From: Bradyrhizobium diazoefficiens
GTDB taxonomy: Bacteria > Pseudomonadota > Alphaproteobacteria > Rhizobiales > Xanthobacteraceae
NCBI RefSeq assembly: GCF_018129965.1
Contig: NZ_JAFCKW010000003.1
Span: forward strand, 310,001-374,000
Reading direction: 5' to 3'
Length of the DNA: 64,000 nucleotides
The translations under genes were made by a program, and so were the position numbers. Positions within the stretch are counted from its first letter, which is position 1. Every line of letters starts with the position of its first letter. This document shows, piece after piece, positions 16,384-30,816 of the stretch. A model generated the notes under the pieces. The model was not told the origin of the DNA and made no database searches. It worked only from the letters and a program-made list of their open reading frames with translations.

Positions 16384-19179
16384 ATGAACGACTCCGCATC
16401 AAAGCCCCCTTTCGATCCCTCGATTCAGGTCTCGCCGAACAATCCCTGTCCGTTTCTGCGCGGCCTCGTCGGTGAAGGCTTCGTCGACGGCGGCACCGTC
16501 CCGCTCGGCACGCTGTCGCAGAGAATCGCGAATGCGAGCGGCGAAACCGGGCTGAAGAAGGCATTCGCCCGCCTCCAGGTCCGCGGCGTGGCGCTGATCG
16601 CAAACGGGGCCGGCCACGTCCTGAAGAGCATCTTCTCGGGCGCGCAGCTCGACGCGCTGCGCGGCGGCCCGCTCGACAAGCTCGGCGCCGGCTCGCGCAT
16701 TCTCGGCGTCGACGGCAAGGTCGACGAGAGCGAGATCAAGCGGCTCGAAAGCTTTGGCCGGGCCTACCAGGATCCGAACGGCGGCGGCCCCGAGCCCGGG
16801 CTCAACGCCGCGGAAATCCAGACCTTCATGCACGACAATCTCAAGCGGGCCGGCAGCGCCGCGCGCTGGTATTACCCGCTGCTGATGAAGTTCGAATGGC
16901 CGGTCCTCCTCAAGATCATCGGCAAAGGCGAAGGCGAGAACCGCTATCTCAGCGTCGCCGACGTGCGCACGCTGTTCAACGCGCGGCAATTCCCGGTCCG
17001 CATCAACCAGCGGCTGGTGTCGCAGCCGCTGCCGTCGGCCTGCCAGCGCGTGGCGTGGGGAGCCACCAAGCTTCTGGCCATTCTCGTCGCCCTCGGTCTC
17101 ATCCTGCTTGTCGCGGTCGCCGAATTCCCGGACCAGGTTCGCGCCATGCTTCCGCAGAAGGGCTTGCTTGCACAGCTGCTGCCGCCGCCCTTGCCGAAAC
17201 TGCCTGAGACGACGGCCGCCTTCTGGCTCGAGCAGAACTGGTCGCTGGAGGACAGTCATTGGTTCCACCACGCCAGCCAGGGCACAGCGACTTTTCCCGT
17301 TTCCTACAACTGGTTCATGGCGCTCGAGCAGCCTCGTCTTCGCCTGTTCTCAAGCCCCGGCATGTTGAAGGACAGCGCCTATCTCGAGCGCTTCGGCTTC
17401 ATCCCGAGTCCGCAATCGATCAAGACCGACGCAGCCACGCTGCGGCGCTTCGGCTACGCCAATGTCTACGAGACGGCGCAGCCGCCGAGCCTGTCGACAG
17501 ATTGGTCGCAGGCCGAGAATGTCGACGGACTTCCGGTCGGCTTCGCGCGCATGACGGGTGTCGTCGATCCCGCGACCGGGCGCCGCGAGGAAGACAAGAT
17601 CGGGCTGACCTGCGCCGCCTGTCACACCGGGCACATTCGCTACAAGGGCGTAGACGTGCGCTTCGACGGCGGCCCGGCGATGACCGATCTGAAGAAGCTC
17701 GAGAGCGTGACCGGGCTCGCGATTGCCTACACGGTCTACCTGCCGCCCCGGTTCAAGCGGTTCGCCGATCGCGTGCTCGGCCCCGATGCGAGCGATGCCG
17801 ACCGCGATACGCTCAAACAGTCTCTCAAGGCGACCCTCGATTTCCTGCTCAACTGGCAGAAGGGTTACGACAAGACGATCGCCGGCAAGAAGACCTGGGA
17901 CGGCAAGCCGCAAAAAGACACGGAAGAAGGCTTTGGCCGTCTCGATGCGCTCAATCGCATCGGCAACCAGGTGTTCGCCCAGGATTTCGCGCTGAGCGGG
18001 GTCAAGGGATTCGAAAGGAACCTGCATGCCCAGGATGCGCCGGTCAGCTTCCCTCCGATCTGGACGGTGCCATGGCTCAAATATGCGCAATACGACGCCT
18101 CGATCGAGCAACCGCTGATCCGCAATGCCGGCGAGGCCCTCGGCGTGACCGCGCTGCTCAACCTGTCCGATGCCTATCCCAAGGACAGGCTGTACCGCTC
18201 CTCGGCCGATGTCACCAACCTCCACTGGATCGAGAGCCTCTTGGCCGGCCCCGATCCCTACACGCAGAAGAAGCTCGGCGGATTGACCTCGCCGAGATGG
18301 CCTTCACAGATCCTCGGCGACGACTGGAAGATCAATCCTGACCGCGTCAAGAGCGGCCGCAGGCTCTACGCGCAGATCTGCGTGGAATGCCACCTCGGTC
18401 CCGTCAACGATCCCGAGTTCGACAAGGAGTTTCCACAGGAGAGCGTGTGGTCGTCGCCGCGCTGGGTGCCCATCGGCGACCACATGGTGCTCAACCCGGT
18501 CCAGAAGAGCGTTGCGGGCATGGGAACGGATTCCGCCCAGGCCAACGTCCTGGTCAAGCGGACGGTCTCGGTGCCTGGCTTCCTCGATCTGCAGCCGACC
18601 CGCATCCTCACCGAACAATGGAAGTGCACCAAACTGCCGGAGTCGACCGCGACCGAAATGCCCTATTCGGTAGGACTGATGGCGATCGTCGACGTCGTCA
18701 GCCGCAAGGCTATGGATGACGCGCAGATCCCGCCGGGCGAACAACAGCGGTGGTGGGGCAAGCGAGCCAATTGTCCCAACCCCGGGCCGCAGCCGCCGGA
18801 CCCCTGGGAGCCCGGCCCGTGGTACCGCGCGCGCCCCCTCAACGGCGTGTGGGCGACCGCGCCCTATCTCCACAACGGCTCGGTGCCATCGCTGTACTGG
18901 ATGCTGCATCCGGCGGCCGAGCGGCCCAAGTCGTTCTGCATGGGCCAGCGCGACTATGATCCGAAGCTGGTCGGGTTCGCCGTGGTCGAGGGCGAAAGCT
19001 GCAAGACCGGAGAAACGCGGTTCTTCACCACCTGGCCCGACGGCACCGAGATCAACGGCAACAGCAATCTCGGCCATTCGTTCGAGGGCAAGGGACCGCC
19101 GCACAAGGCCGGAATCGTCGGCCGCCTGCTGGAGGAAGACGAGCGCCAGGACCTGATCGAGTATCTGAAGACGCTGTGA
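16384..19179 (+). CDS. RoxA-like dihaem cytochrome c protein with chloroperoxidase-like N-terminal module
   Basis: The protein has 931 residues. The N-terminal 225 residues carry NNPCPFLRGLV (Cys22), resembling the PCP proximal-cysteine motif of chloroperoxidase/unspecific peroxygenase proteins, plus a DGKVDESEI stretch that looks like an EF-hand. A single membrane helix follows at about 230-248. The rest is a RoxA-type dihaem unit: CAACH (410-414), CVECH (666-670) and late APYLHNGSVPSLYW. RoxA/RoxB cleave polyisoprene; relatives with these features are often annotated as dihaem peroxidase-like. With one internal helix and no Sec signal, the haem c part should be periplasmic and the N-terminal module cytoplasmic. 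The enzyme's substrate is unknown. Confidence 0.75.
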   Translation: MNDSASKPPFDPSIQVSPNNPCPFLRGLVGEGFVDGGTVPLGTLSQRIANASGETGLKKAFARLQVRGVALIANGAGHVLKSIFSGAQLDALRGGPLDKLGAGSRILGVDGKVDESEIKRLESFGRAYQDPNGGGPEPGLNAAEIQTFMHDNLKRAGSAARWYYPLLMKFEWPVLLKIIGKGEGENRYLSVADVRTLFNARQFPVRINQRLVSQPLPSACQRVAWGATKLLAILVALGLILLVAVAEFPDQVRAMLPQKGLLAQLLPPPLPKLPETTAAFWLEQNWSLEDSHWFHHASQGTATFPVSYNWFMALEQPRLRLFSSPGMLKDSAYLERFGFIPSPQSIKTDAATLRRFGYANVYETAQPPSLSTDWSQAENVDGLPVGFARMTGVVDPATGRREEDKIGLTCAACHTGHIRYKGVDVRFDGGPAMTDLKKLESVTGLAIAYTVYLPPRFKRFADRVLGPDASDADRDTLKQSLKATLDFLLNWQKGYDKTIAGKKTWDGKPQKDTEEGFGRLDALNRIGNQVFAQDFALSGVKGFERNLHAQDAPVSFPPIWTVPWLKYAQYDASIEQPLIRNAGEALGVTALLNLSDAYPKDRLYRSSADVTNLHWIESLLAGPDPYTQKKLGGLTSPRWPSQILGDDWKINPDRVKSGRRLYAQICVECHLGPVNDPEFDKEFPQESVWSSPRWVPIGDHMVLNPVQKSVAGMGTDSAQANVLVKRTVSVPGFLDLQPTRILTEQWKCTKLPESTATEMPYSVGLMAIVDVVSRKAMDDAQIPPGEQQRWWGKRANCPNPGPQPPDPWEPGPWYRARPLNGVWATAPYLHNGSVPSLYWMLHPAAERPKSFCMGQRDYDPKLVGFAVVEGESCKTGETRFFTTWPDGTEINGNSNLGHSFEGKGPPHKAGIVGRLLEEDERQDLIEYLKTL

Positions 19180-19257
19180 TGTGCTCTCCGACGCGCACGC
19201 GGCTCCTCACCATGAGGATCGTGCGGCCGGACGGGACGACGGTGCGAACCGGCCACC

Positions 19258-20205
19258 TCACTTGAACAGCGGCGTACCCGGCACGAAGGCGTCGAAGGCG
19301 GCCCAGAACTGCGAGCGGTAGCGGTCCTGCTCCTGGAGGATCTCATGCTTGGCACCGGCGATCACGAGATGGGAGCCGGCGCGCAAGTGATAGGCGAACT
19401 CCTCGATGGCCGCGGTCGAGACCACGGTGTCGTTGGACGCCGCCAGCATCAGGATCGGCTGGCGGATCGCGGAGGGGTAATGCATGCCCTTGAAAGTATG
19501 CATCGCACGGAAGGCGGTATCGGCCCAGGCGACCGTCGGTGACGCCAGCCCGAGCGTCGGATCCTCCTCCAGGATCGCGGCGTTGCGCGCATAGCGCACG
19601 GGATCGCTGGTCAGGGGATTGTTGATGAAGGGGGCGAGCCCGGTGATCTGGTCGCTTCCGCCCGGGACATAGCGGCCGCCCATCCCCATCAGGCGCATCG
19701 TCCTCAGAATGGCCCGCGCCGGCAAAGAGGTGGCGCGGCCGGGCAAATCGATCATCGGTGCCGACAGCACCATGCGGTCGAACCAGCGCTTGCCGGCATG
19801 CGCGAGGCGCAGCATCACCGCGCCGCCCATGGAATGGGCGAGCGCGAAGAAAGGCGGCGGGCAATCCGGCAGCACCACCTGCTGCACGAAGGTCTCGACG
19901 TCGATCTCGAAATCGGAGAAATCGCGCACATAGCCCTTGCGCGGATCGCGCAGGCGGCGCGAGGAATGGCCCTGCCCGCGCCAGTCGATCATCGCCACCG
20001 CAAAGCCGCGGTCGCGCAGGTCGCGCACGGTCTCGAAATATTTCTCGATCTGCTCGCTGCGCCCCGTGAAGACGCAGACCGTACCCTTGCGGCCCGCCGG
20101 CGGCGCCCAGCGCGCAAAGCGCAGCTCGACGCCGTCGGGCGTCTTGATGGTGCCGCTGACGACGTTTTCGGGCACGGGATTGGACGGAATCGAGATCAGC
20201 GTCAT
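19258..20205 (-). CDS. Alpha/beta hydrolase, lysophospholipase/monoacylglycerol lipase type
   Basis: The protein has 315 residues. The nucleophile elbow is AHSMGG (usually GHSMGG), with acid D in ASNDTVV and base H in GAKHEIL near the C-terminus. The DWRGQGHSSR block is typical of PldB/monoglyceride lipase-like enzymes. It should hydrolyse a lipid ester in the cytoplasm or at the inner membrane; no signal peptide is seen. ATG at 20205 begins the conserved region, and a TTG 24 bases upstream is possible. It is divergent from hsp20, with the heat-shock promoter in between. Confidence 0.82.
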   Translation of the reverse strand: MTLISIPSNPVPENVVSGTIKTPDGVELRFARWAPPAGRKGTVCVFTGRSEQIEKYFETVRDLRDRGFAVAMIDWRGQGHSSRRLRDPRKGYVRDFSDFEIDVETFVQQVVLPDCPPPFFALAHSMGGAVMLRLAHAGKRWFDRMVLSAPMIDLPGRATSLPARAILRTMRLMGMGGRYVPGGSDQITGLAPFINNPLTSDPVRYARNAAILEEDPTLGLASPTVAWADTAFRAMHTFKGMHYPSAIRQPILMLAASNDTVVSTAAIEEFAYHLRAGSHLVIAGAKHEILQEQDRYRSQFWAAFDAFVPGTPLFK

Positions 20206-20265
20206 TGGGCGCAAAGTGCTGAAAATCAAGGGCGGGAGCGCCGAAAAGGCGCAGTAAGCCGCCCT

Positions 20266-20293
20266 CTTGAACGCAGTGTCCCTGAACCCATAT
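20266..20293 (+). promoter_or_regulatory. RpoH (sigma-32)-type promoter of hsp20
   Basis: CTTGAAC (20266-20272) and CCCATAT (20287-20293) match the heat-shock sigma consensus (CTTGAAA, CCCATNT) with compatible spacing. A start near 20300 leaves a leader of about 112 bases before the hsp20 ATG. Confidence 0.7.
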
Positions 20294-20299
20294 CACCAT

Positions 20300-20412
20300 G
20301 GTGCAGGCCGCTACCAGTGTTTCGGAACCGGAACATCAGGCTGCACACAGACGAAAGCCCGGCCCGATTGGCGGGCGGGTTAGCCAACAGTCGCTCAATG
20401 GAGGACTTGACC
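20300..20412 (+). promoter_or_regulatory. ROSE-type RNA thermometer in the hsp20 leader
   Basis: The end of the leader can fold GUC-G-CUC (20390-20396) onto GAGGAC (20401-20406), which contains the Shine-Dalgarno, with loop AAUG and one bulged G. This UCGCU/AGGA pairing with an unpaired G is the defining feature of ROSE elements, which hide the ribosome site below heat-shock temperature. Upstream lies a GC-rich hairpin (about 20358-20380) flanked by GGCU/AGCC. ROSE elements are known from Bradyrhizobium small heat-shock genes. Confidence 0.8.
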
Positions 20413-20883
20413 ATGCGTACCTACGATCTCACCCCCTTCTATCGTTCCACCGTCGGCTTCGACCGCCTGTTCAACCTGCTCGACCAGGCCGGTTCGGACG
20501 GCAGCCCCGGTTATCCCCCCTACAATATCGAGCGTACCGGCGAGAACACCTACCGCATCACCGTCGCGGTCTCGGGCTTCGCCAAGGATGAACTCTCCCT
20601 CGTCGCGAAGGAAAACACGCTGACGATCAAGGGCGAGAAAGTCGCCAACGAGAACTCGAAGTCCGAAGTGCTCTACCGCGGCATCGCCGCGCGCGCCTTC
20701 GAACGCGCTTTCCAGCTTGCCGACTTCGTGCAGGTGAAGGATGCCTCGCTCGAGAACGGGCTGCTTCACGTCGACCTCGTCCGCGAGATCCCCGAAGCCA
20801 AGAAGCCGCGCCAGATCGCGATCAACGTGGGCGGGCCGAAGGCGCAAGTGATCGAGAACGCGGCCGCGCAAGTCGCCGCGTAA
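20413..20883 (+). CDS. Small heat shock protein (Hsp20/IbpA family)
   Basis: The protein has 156 residues with an alpha-crystallin domain at about 35-130 (PPYNIERTGENTYRITVAVSGF, ITIKGEK-like strand, EVLYRGIAARAFERAFQLADFVQVKDASLENGLLHVDLVREIPE). The N-terminus MRTYDLTPFYRSTVGFDRLF is the class A rhizobial sHsp type. It is an ATP-independent holdase for unfolded proteins in the cytoplasm. GGAGG eight bases upstream fixes the ATG and is itself sequestered by the ROSE hairpin. Transcription is by a sigma-32-like promoter and ends at a strong terminator 28 bases after the stop, so the gene is monocistronic. Confidence 0.95.
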   Translation: MRTYDLTPFYRSTVGFDRLFNLLDQAGSDGSPGYPPYNIERTGENTYRITVAVSGFAKDELSLVAKENTLTIKGEKVANENSKSEVLYRGIAARAFERAFQLADFVQVKDASLENGLLHVDLVREIPEAKKPRQIAINVGGPKAQVIENAAAQVAA

Positions 20884-20910
20884 GACACGCTCGCCACTTC
20901 CAGTTTGCGA

Positions 20911-20941
20911 AAACGCCCCGGTGCCCCGGGGCGTTTTTTTC
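20911..20941 (+). terminator. Rho-independent terminator of hsp20
   Basis: A nine-base stem ACGCCCCGG/CCGGGGCGT with loop TGCC is followed by seven or more T residues. Confidence 0.93.
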
Positions 20942-20953
20942 GTGGTCTATGAT

Positions 20954-21081
20954 GTCGCCCCCGCGAACGCAGGGAGCCCATAACCACAGGGAGAATTTTG
21001 GCGAAGGCTTATCGTCCGGTATTCGCGCCGCTCACGATCGATAGATCACGCGGGATGAGTCCCTGCGTTCGCAGGGACGAC
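20954..21081. repeat. Palindromic intergenic repeat, about 128 bp
   Basis: The ends are imperfect inverted copies: GTCGCCCCCGCGAACGCAGG at the left and CCTGCGTTCGCAGGGACGAC at the right, with the latter itself a hairpin. The internal CCATAACCACAGG motif is one I associate with repeated Bradyrhizobium intergenic elements. It is non-coding, between hsp20 and a convergent gene. Confidence 0.65.
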
Positions 21082-21115
21082 AGCGTGAGCGGAGTTGGCG
21101 CCGAGGCGTCAAAAA

Positions 21116-21853
21116 CTAATCCAGCCCCTGCGCGGCCGGCATCGCCTGCGTCGGTAGAATCGTGGGGGCGGGCCTGGCCTGGCCGACGGTTGATGCGGCC
21201 GCCTGCGGGGTGGCCTCAAGGGGTTTGGCCTGCACGGCGGCGGTCTGCTGGGCAGGCTCGACCGGCTTGGCGCCGGCAACCGGCGTCTCGGCGCGCTGAG
21301 GCGCCGCCTTCGGCAACGGCACGGCGCGGCTGGCGACGTGAGGGATCGAGGCGGGCGGGCGCGGCGGGCCGCCGCGGACCATGGTCGGCGGCGGCAGCGC
21401 GCTTTGCGGGCCGTAAGGCGCGACCGCGCGTTCCTCATCAGCGGGCGCCATGCCGTAGGCATCGCGCGCCGGCATGAAGCGCAGGATTCTGCCGTCGCGG
21501 GCGTCGATCAGGAGCCGGCCGTCGTCGCCGCGGTGGTCGATCACCGCGATGGCATAGACGCTGCCGCGCAGGCGCGGGATGCCGAGCGGCGAGAAGCCGT
21601 TTTCGCGCAGCACGGCATAAACCTCGGTGGCCGGCAGCATCGCCGCTGCCGGATCGCGTTCTTCATAGCCATACCCGTAGCCATAACGCGGCGGCGGTGG
21701 CCGAACGGCTTCCGGCGGCCCGTAGGGCCCGTCAAAATCCGACACCGCGATATAGGCTCCGCGCGCAGCCCCGTTCGCGGGCACTTGTGCCTCGGCCGCC
21801 GTTGCGACCAGCGCCAGCGTCGCCACGGCCACACATCCTGTGAAAAACTTCAT
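21116..21853 (-). CDS. Secreted proline/alanine-rich hypothetical protein
   Basis: The protein has 245 residues with a signal peptide of about 22 residues (ends AEA). A Gly/Tyr/Pro-rich linker (PPPPRYGYGYGYEE) precedes a compact segment at about 70-130: TEVYAVLRENGFSPLGIPRLRGSVYAIAVIDHRGDDGRLLIDARDGRI in outline, which resembles a PepSY-like alpha-beta unit where a variable-length tail of Pro/Ala repeats follows. It is probably periplasmic and anchored or associated with the envelope. No catalytic residues are evident. I do not recognise a named family beyond conserved rhizobial hypothetical proteins. Confidence 0.72.
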   Translation of the reverse strand: MKFFTGCVAVATLALVATAAEAQVPANGAARGAYIAVSDFDGPYGPPEAVRPPPPRYGYGYGYEERDPAAAMLPATEVYAVLRENGFSPLGIPRLRGSVYAIAVIDHRGDDGRLLIDARDGRILRFMPARDAYGMAPADEERAVAPYGPQSALPPPTMVRGGPPRPPASIPHVASRAVPLPKAAPQRAETPVAGAKPVEPAQQTAAVQAKPLEATPQAAASTVGQARPAPTILPTQAMPAAQGLD

Positions 21854-22354
21854 TCGACATGCTCCTGTCAGGCCCCCGAATGCCTCGCGCGCTTTCGCTT
21901 CTTGTGGCGTGGCGCGCCTTTCGAGGGGCCGATGCGAAGCTTCATTGGGGATTTCGGCGTCGGCAGGGCCGGATCAGGGCGCGTTTGCTTCAAAACCGGG
22001 GCCGCGCAACTTTCGGAAAGCGATTGATTGACAGATGAGGAATCGGGACTTTCGCGCGCTTGTGTGATAGACAAAAATTTGGCAAGGTGCTGGTTAGGAC
22101 AGGAAGACTGTCTCAATTTTGCTTGCGATTCCGGCATAGGGATTGCAGCGAAAATCGGTGCCTTCGAGCGCCAGGAGACAACAGGCAAAGCCGTTCTCGG
22201 GGACGTAGAGCGCCTTGGTCTGAATTCCTGGCCTGAATTTAAGAAAATGCGGCTCGCAACGGACGAGCGGTGACCCAGAAGCGGGTGCCGCGGAACGCCC
22301 AAGGTGCGCCGAAGAGAGCGGTGAGGCAGCTTGCCGCATGGAGAGGACGAGAAC
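21854..22354. other. Intergenic region upstream of gltB, no gene found
   Basis: This 500-base gap between divergent genes has somewhat lower GC and no plausible reading frame with a ribosome site on either strand. A TTGACA hexamer lies near 22028 but no good -10 box follows at the right distance. No sigma-54 spacing or hairpin leader was found. Confidence 0.5.
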
Positions 22355-27088
<4,734 letters not shown>

Positions 27089-27102
27089 GGAATATCAGCG
27101 CC

Positions 27103-27186
27103 CGTCATTGCGAGCGCAGCGAAGCAATCCAGACTTTCTCCTCGGGACCACTGGATTGCTTCCTCGCTTCGCTCCTCGCAATGACG
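27103..27186. repeat. Palindromic repeat between gltB and gltD, 84 bp
   Basis: The terminal inverted repeats start CGTCATTGCGAG and end CTCGCAATGACG, with further pairing of GAAGCAATCCAG to CTGGATTGCTTC, so nearly the whole element folds into one long hairpin. This is the well-known 'GTCATTGCGAGCGCAGCGAAGCAATCC' type found in many alphaproteobacterial genomes. It could affect transcript stability between the two subunits. Confidence 0.85.
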
Positions 27187-27232
27187 GTGGGGAAGCAACA
27201 GACGAATTCAAGCGGCAGGGACTTCGGGTTTA

Positions 27233-28678
<1,446 letters not shown>

Positions 28679-28714
28679 GGCGCGGCTAGTTCCGCTGCCA
28701 GATTTTCAAATGGT

Positions 28715-28814
28715 GTCATCGCCCGCGAAAGCGGGCGATCCAGTATTCCGAGACAGTTGTGATCTACTGAAAAGCCACGGCGTACTGGATGCCCCGGTCA
28801 AGCCGGAGCATGAC
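28715..28814. repeat. Palindromic repeat family A, copy 1 (about 100 bp)
   Basis: It is bounded by GTCAT and ATGAC, with a hairpin near each end (CGCCCGC-GAAA-GCGGGCG and GCCCCGG/CCGGAGC). The core TTCCGAGACAGTTGTGAT and ACGGCGTACTGGA match a second copy in inverse orientation at 45055-45150. It lies between gltD and a convergent outer-membrane gene. Confidence 0.8.
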
Positions 28815-28865
28815 GTTCGAGTGCGAGGCAAAGAACGCCGCTTGAATCGCGGCCTCGGCCACCCT

Positions 28866-30623
28866 CTAATTCTGCAACCTCACGCCGACCATCACCACCG
28901 TGCCCTGCGAGCTCGATCCCGGCTGGTTCGAATCCAGGATGTCGTGCCGTAGCGTGCCCTTGATCCAGATGTTGCGGTTCATCTTGTAGATCAGATTGCC
29001 TTCGAGCGAGTAGGTCTTGTCGTTGCGGTTCTGGCCCTGGTAGTCGTAGGTGCCGTAGGTGAACTTGCCGATCGCGGTGAGCCAGCGGCGGAAATCGTGA
29101 TCGACTTCGGCGGTATAGGTGCGCACCAGCACGCCGGAAGAGCCGGCAACGGTGGTCTCGGCGATCTGCGTGTCGGTGTTGAATTTCACCGTGGTCAGGC
29201 CGCTCGCGCTCCAGATCAGCGAGCCTGAGGTGAGGAAGCCCGAGAGCTGGCTGAGGCGCGGATCGACATAGTTGCGCGCGGAATAGCCGACCGAGACCTC
29301 ACCCGTCAGGATGCGCGAGAACTCGAAGGACGAACCGACCTTGGCGTAGCCGCCGTTTGAATCGCGGAAATAGCCGTTGCGGTCGGCGGCCTGGTCGTGG
29401 ACGCGGGTGTCGCCCTGGATCTCCACGAAGGGCTTCAGGCCCGGCTTCAAATCATACGAGAAGCGTCCAACGCCGCCATACTGGTTGAAATCGCGATCGC
29501 CATTGCTGAAGGTCGTGCCGTCGGTGAGTTTCGAATCCGTGTAGGCGGTGCGATCCACGGTGGCGCCGGCCGCGACCTGGAAGCGGTTGAAGGTCTGGTC
29601 GAAGCCGACCGTGGTGCCGTAAGCGGCATAGACGGGATATTTCTGCAGGCCGGCCTGCACGTTCGGGCTGCCGGGATTGTCGGTGGCGAGCCGCAGGCGG
29701 AGCTGCGACGTCAGCTTGAGATCGCGGTCGACGTCGAGGCGGCCGTCGATGTGGCCGGTGAAATCGGGGCGGTCGATCTCCACCGGCGAGGGCGAGGCGA
29801 AGCCGTCGATCGTCGCTGGCATATTGTTGGTGTAGCCCGAGAACGAGCCGCGCAGATCCGCGACCAAAGCGTGGCGCTCCCAGTCGGACGCCACGAGCAG
29901 GTCGGGCGCGACGACATAGACCGGCGAGCCGACCGGCTTGTTGAGGCGCGCCGGATTGGTGTCGTAGCCGGCGGAGAGTTCGAGGCCGCCCTTGATGAGG
30001 AAGCTTCCGGCGTAATCGCCGACCGCGCCGAACGGATCGTCATCCGCCTTGAGGCGGCGGCGCAGCGGCTGGCCGGGCACGGTGCCCGCCATCGCCGCCG
30101 GCACCGGCGCCTTGTTGGCGGACGCGGATGGTGGCGGCGCGATCTTCGGCAGGCCGAGGGTGGCCGGCGGCGGGTTTGTGGTCGGCAGCGGCGAGCCGGG
30201 TCCGGCGCGCTTCGGCTTCGGCTGGCCCGGATAGAACTTGGGCTGCTGCCGCTTGCGATTGAGCGAATCGTAGCCGGAGCTGCTGGCGCCATTGCCGGCG
30301 GGCAGGCCGAAGGTCGGGACCTGACTGGTCGGGTTCTGGCCGACACGGGAGGTCGCCGGCGCCTGCGAGCGCTTGAGCGGATCGGCGTTGGGATCGGGCG
30401 GCATCGGCAGGGTGTCCGACGACGCCTGCGGGACGCCCGCGGTGCGGCGCGTGGGCAGCGTGTCGGGCGAGGCAAAGCCGCCGCGGGTGGGATTGAAGAG
30501 GTCGGGGGTGAGGCTCTGGGCCGCCACCGGCGCGCTTCCGAGGGCCGTCAGCACAAAGCACGGCAACGCCGCCCGCAGGAACTGCGCGCGTTTGCTCCGG
30601 CCGATGCCTGGAGACCACCCCAC
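28866..30623 (-). CDS. Outer-membrane beta-barrel protein (BBP2-like)
   Basis: The protein has about 585 residues. A signal peptide of about 36 residues ends PVAAQ. A Pro/Gln-rich, low-complexity stretch runs to about residue 190, then a long barrel with repeated amphipathic strands (GGLELSAGYDTNPARLNK, DLKLTSQLRLRLATDNPG, GVGRFSYDLKPGLKPFVEIQGD, SLEGNLIYKMNRNIWIKGTLRHD). The G-Y-D-T-N-P motif at the first strand is typical of large barrel proteins of the BBP2_2 type. GTG at 30623 is preferred, with GGGG ten bases upstream; TTG at 30647 is an alternative. The last residue is Asn instead of the usual aromatic. No transport function can be assigned. Confidence 0.78.
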   Translation of the reverse strand: MGWSPGIGRSKRAQFLRAALPCFVLTALGSAPVAAQSLTPDLFNPTRGGFASPDTLPTRRTAGVPQASSDTLPMPPDPNADPLKRSQAPATSRVGQNPTSQVPTFGLPAGNGASSSGYDSLNRKRQQPKFYPGQPKPKRAGPGSPLPTTNPPPATLGLPKIAPPPSASANKAPVPAAMAGTVPGQPLRRRLKADDDPFGAVGDYAGSFLIKGGLELSAGYDTNPARLNKPVGSPVYVVAPDLLVASDWERHALVADLRGSFSGYTNNMPATIDGFASPSPVEIDRPDFTGHIDGRLDVDRDLKLTSQLRLRLATDNPGSPNVQAGLQKYPVYAAYGTTVGFDQTFNRFQVAAGATVDRTAYTDSKLTDGTTFSNGDRDFNQYGGVGRFSYDLKPGLKPFVEIQGDTRVHDQAADRNGYFRDSNGGYAKVGSSFEFSRILTGEVSVGYSARNYVDPRLSQLSGFLTSGSLIWSASGLTTVKFNTDTQIAETTVAGSSGVLVRTYTAEVDHDFRRWLTAIGKFTYGTYDYQGQNRNDKTYSLEGNLIYKMNRNIWIKGTLRHDILDSNQPGSSSQGTVVMVGVRLQN

Positions 30624-30816
30624 GATGAAATTACCCCAACGAATCAAATACTTTCACGGCGACCTCCACCGGCGGGCGGAAATCATCGTTAATGGAGTTA
30701 AAACAATTATGGTTAAGGACCCGTTGAGGGTCCCGCAGGTCACGTCGCCTGACGCGTCCGGGCGTGCTAAGCAGGCGGCAACGGGCCACCGCCCCACCCT
30801 TCCCTTGGACGAAAAC

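Noticed and set aside
21854..22354. TTGACA near 22028 as the gltB promoter
   Set aside because: No acceptable -10 sequence is found 16-18 bases downstream, so it was not listed.
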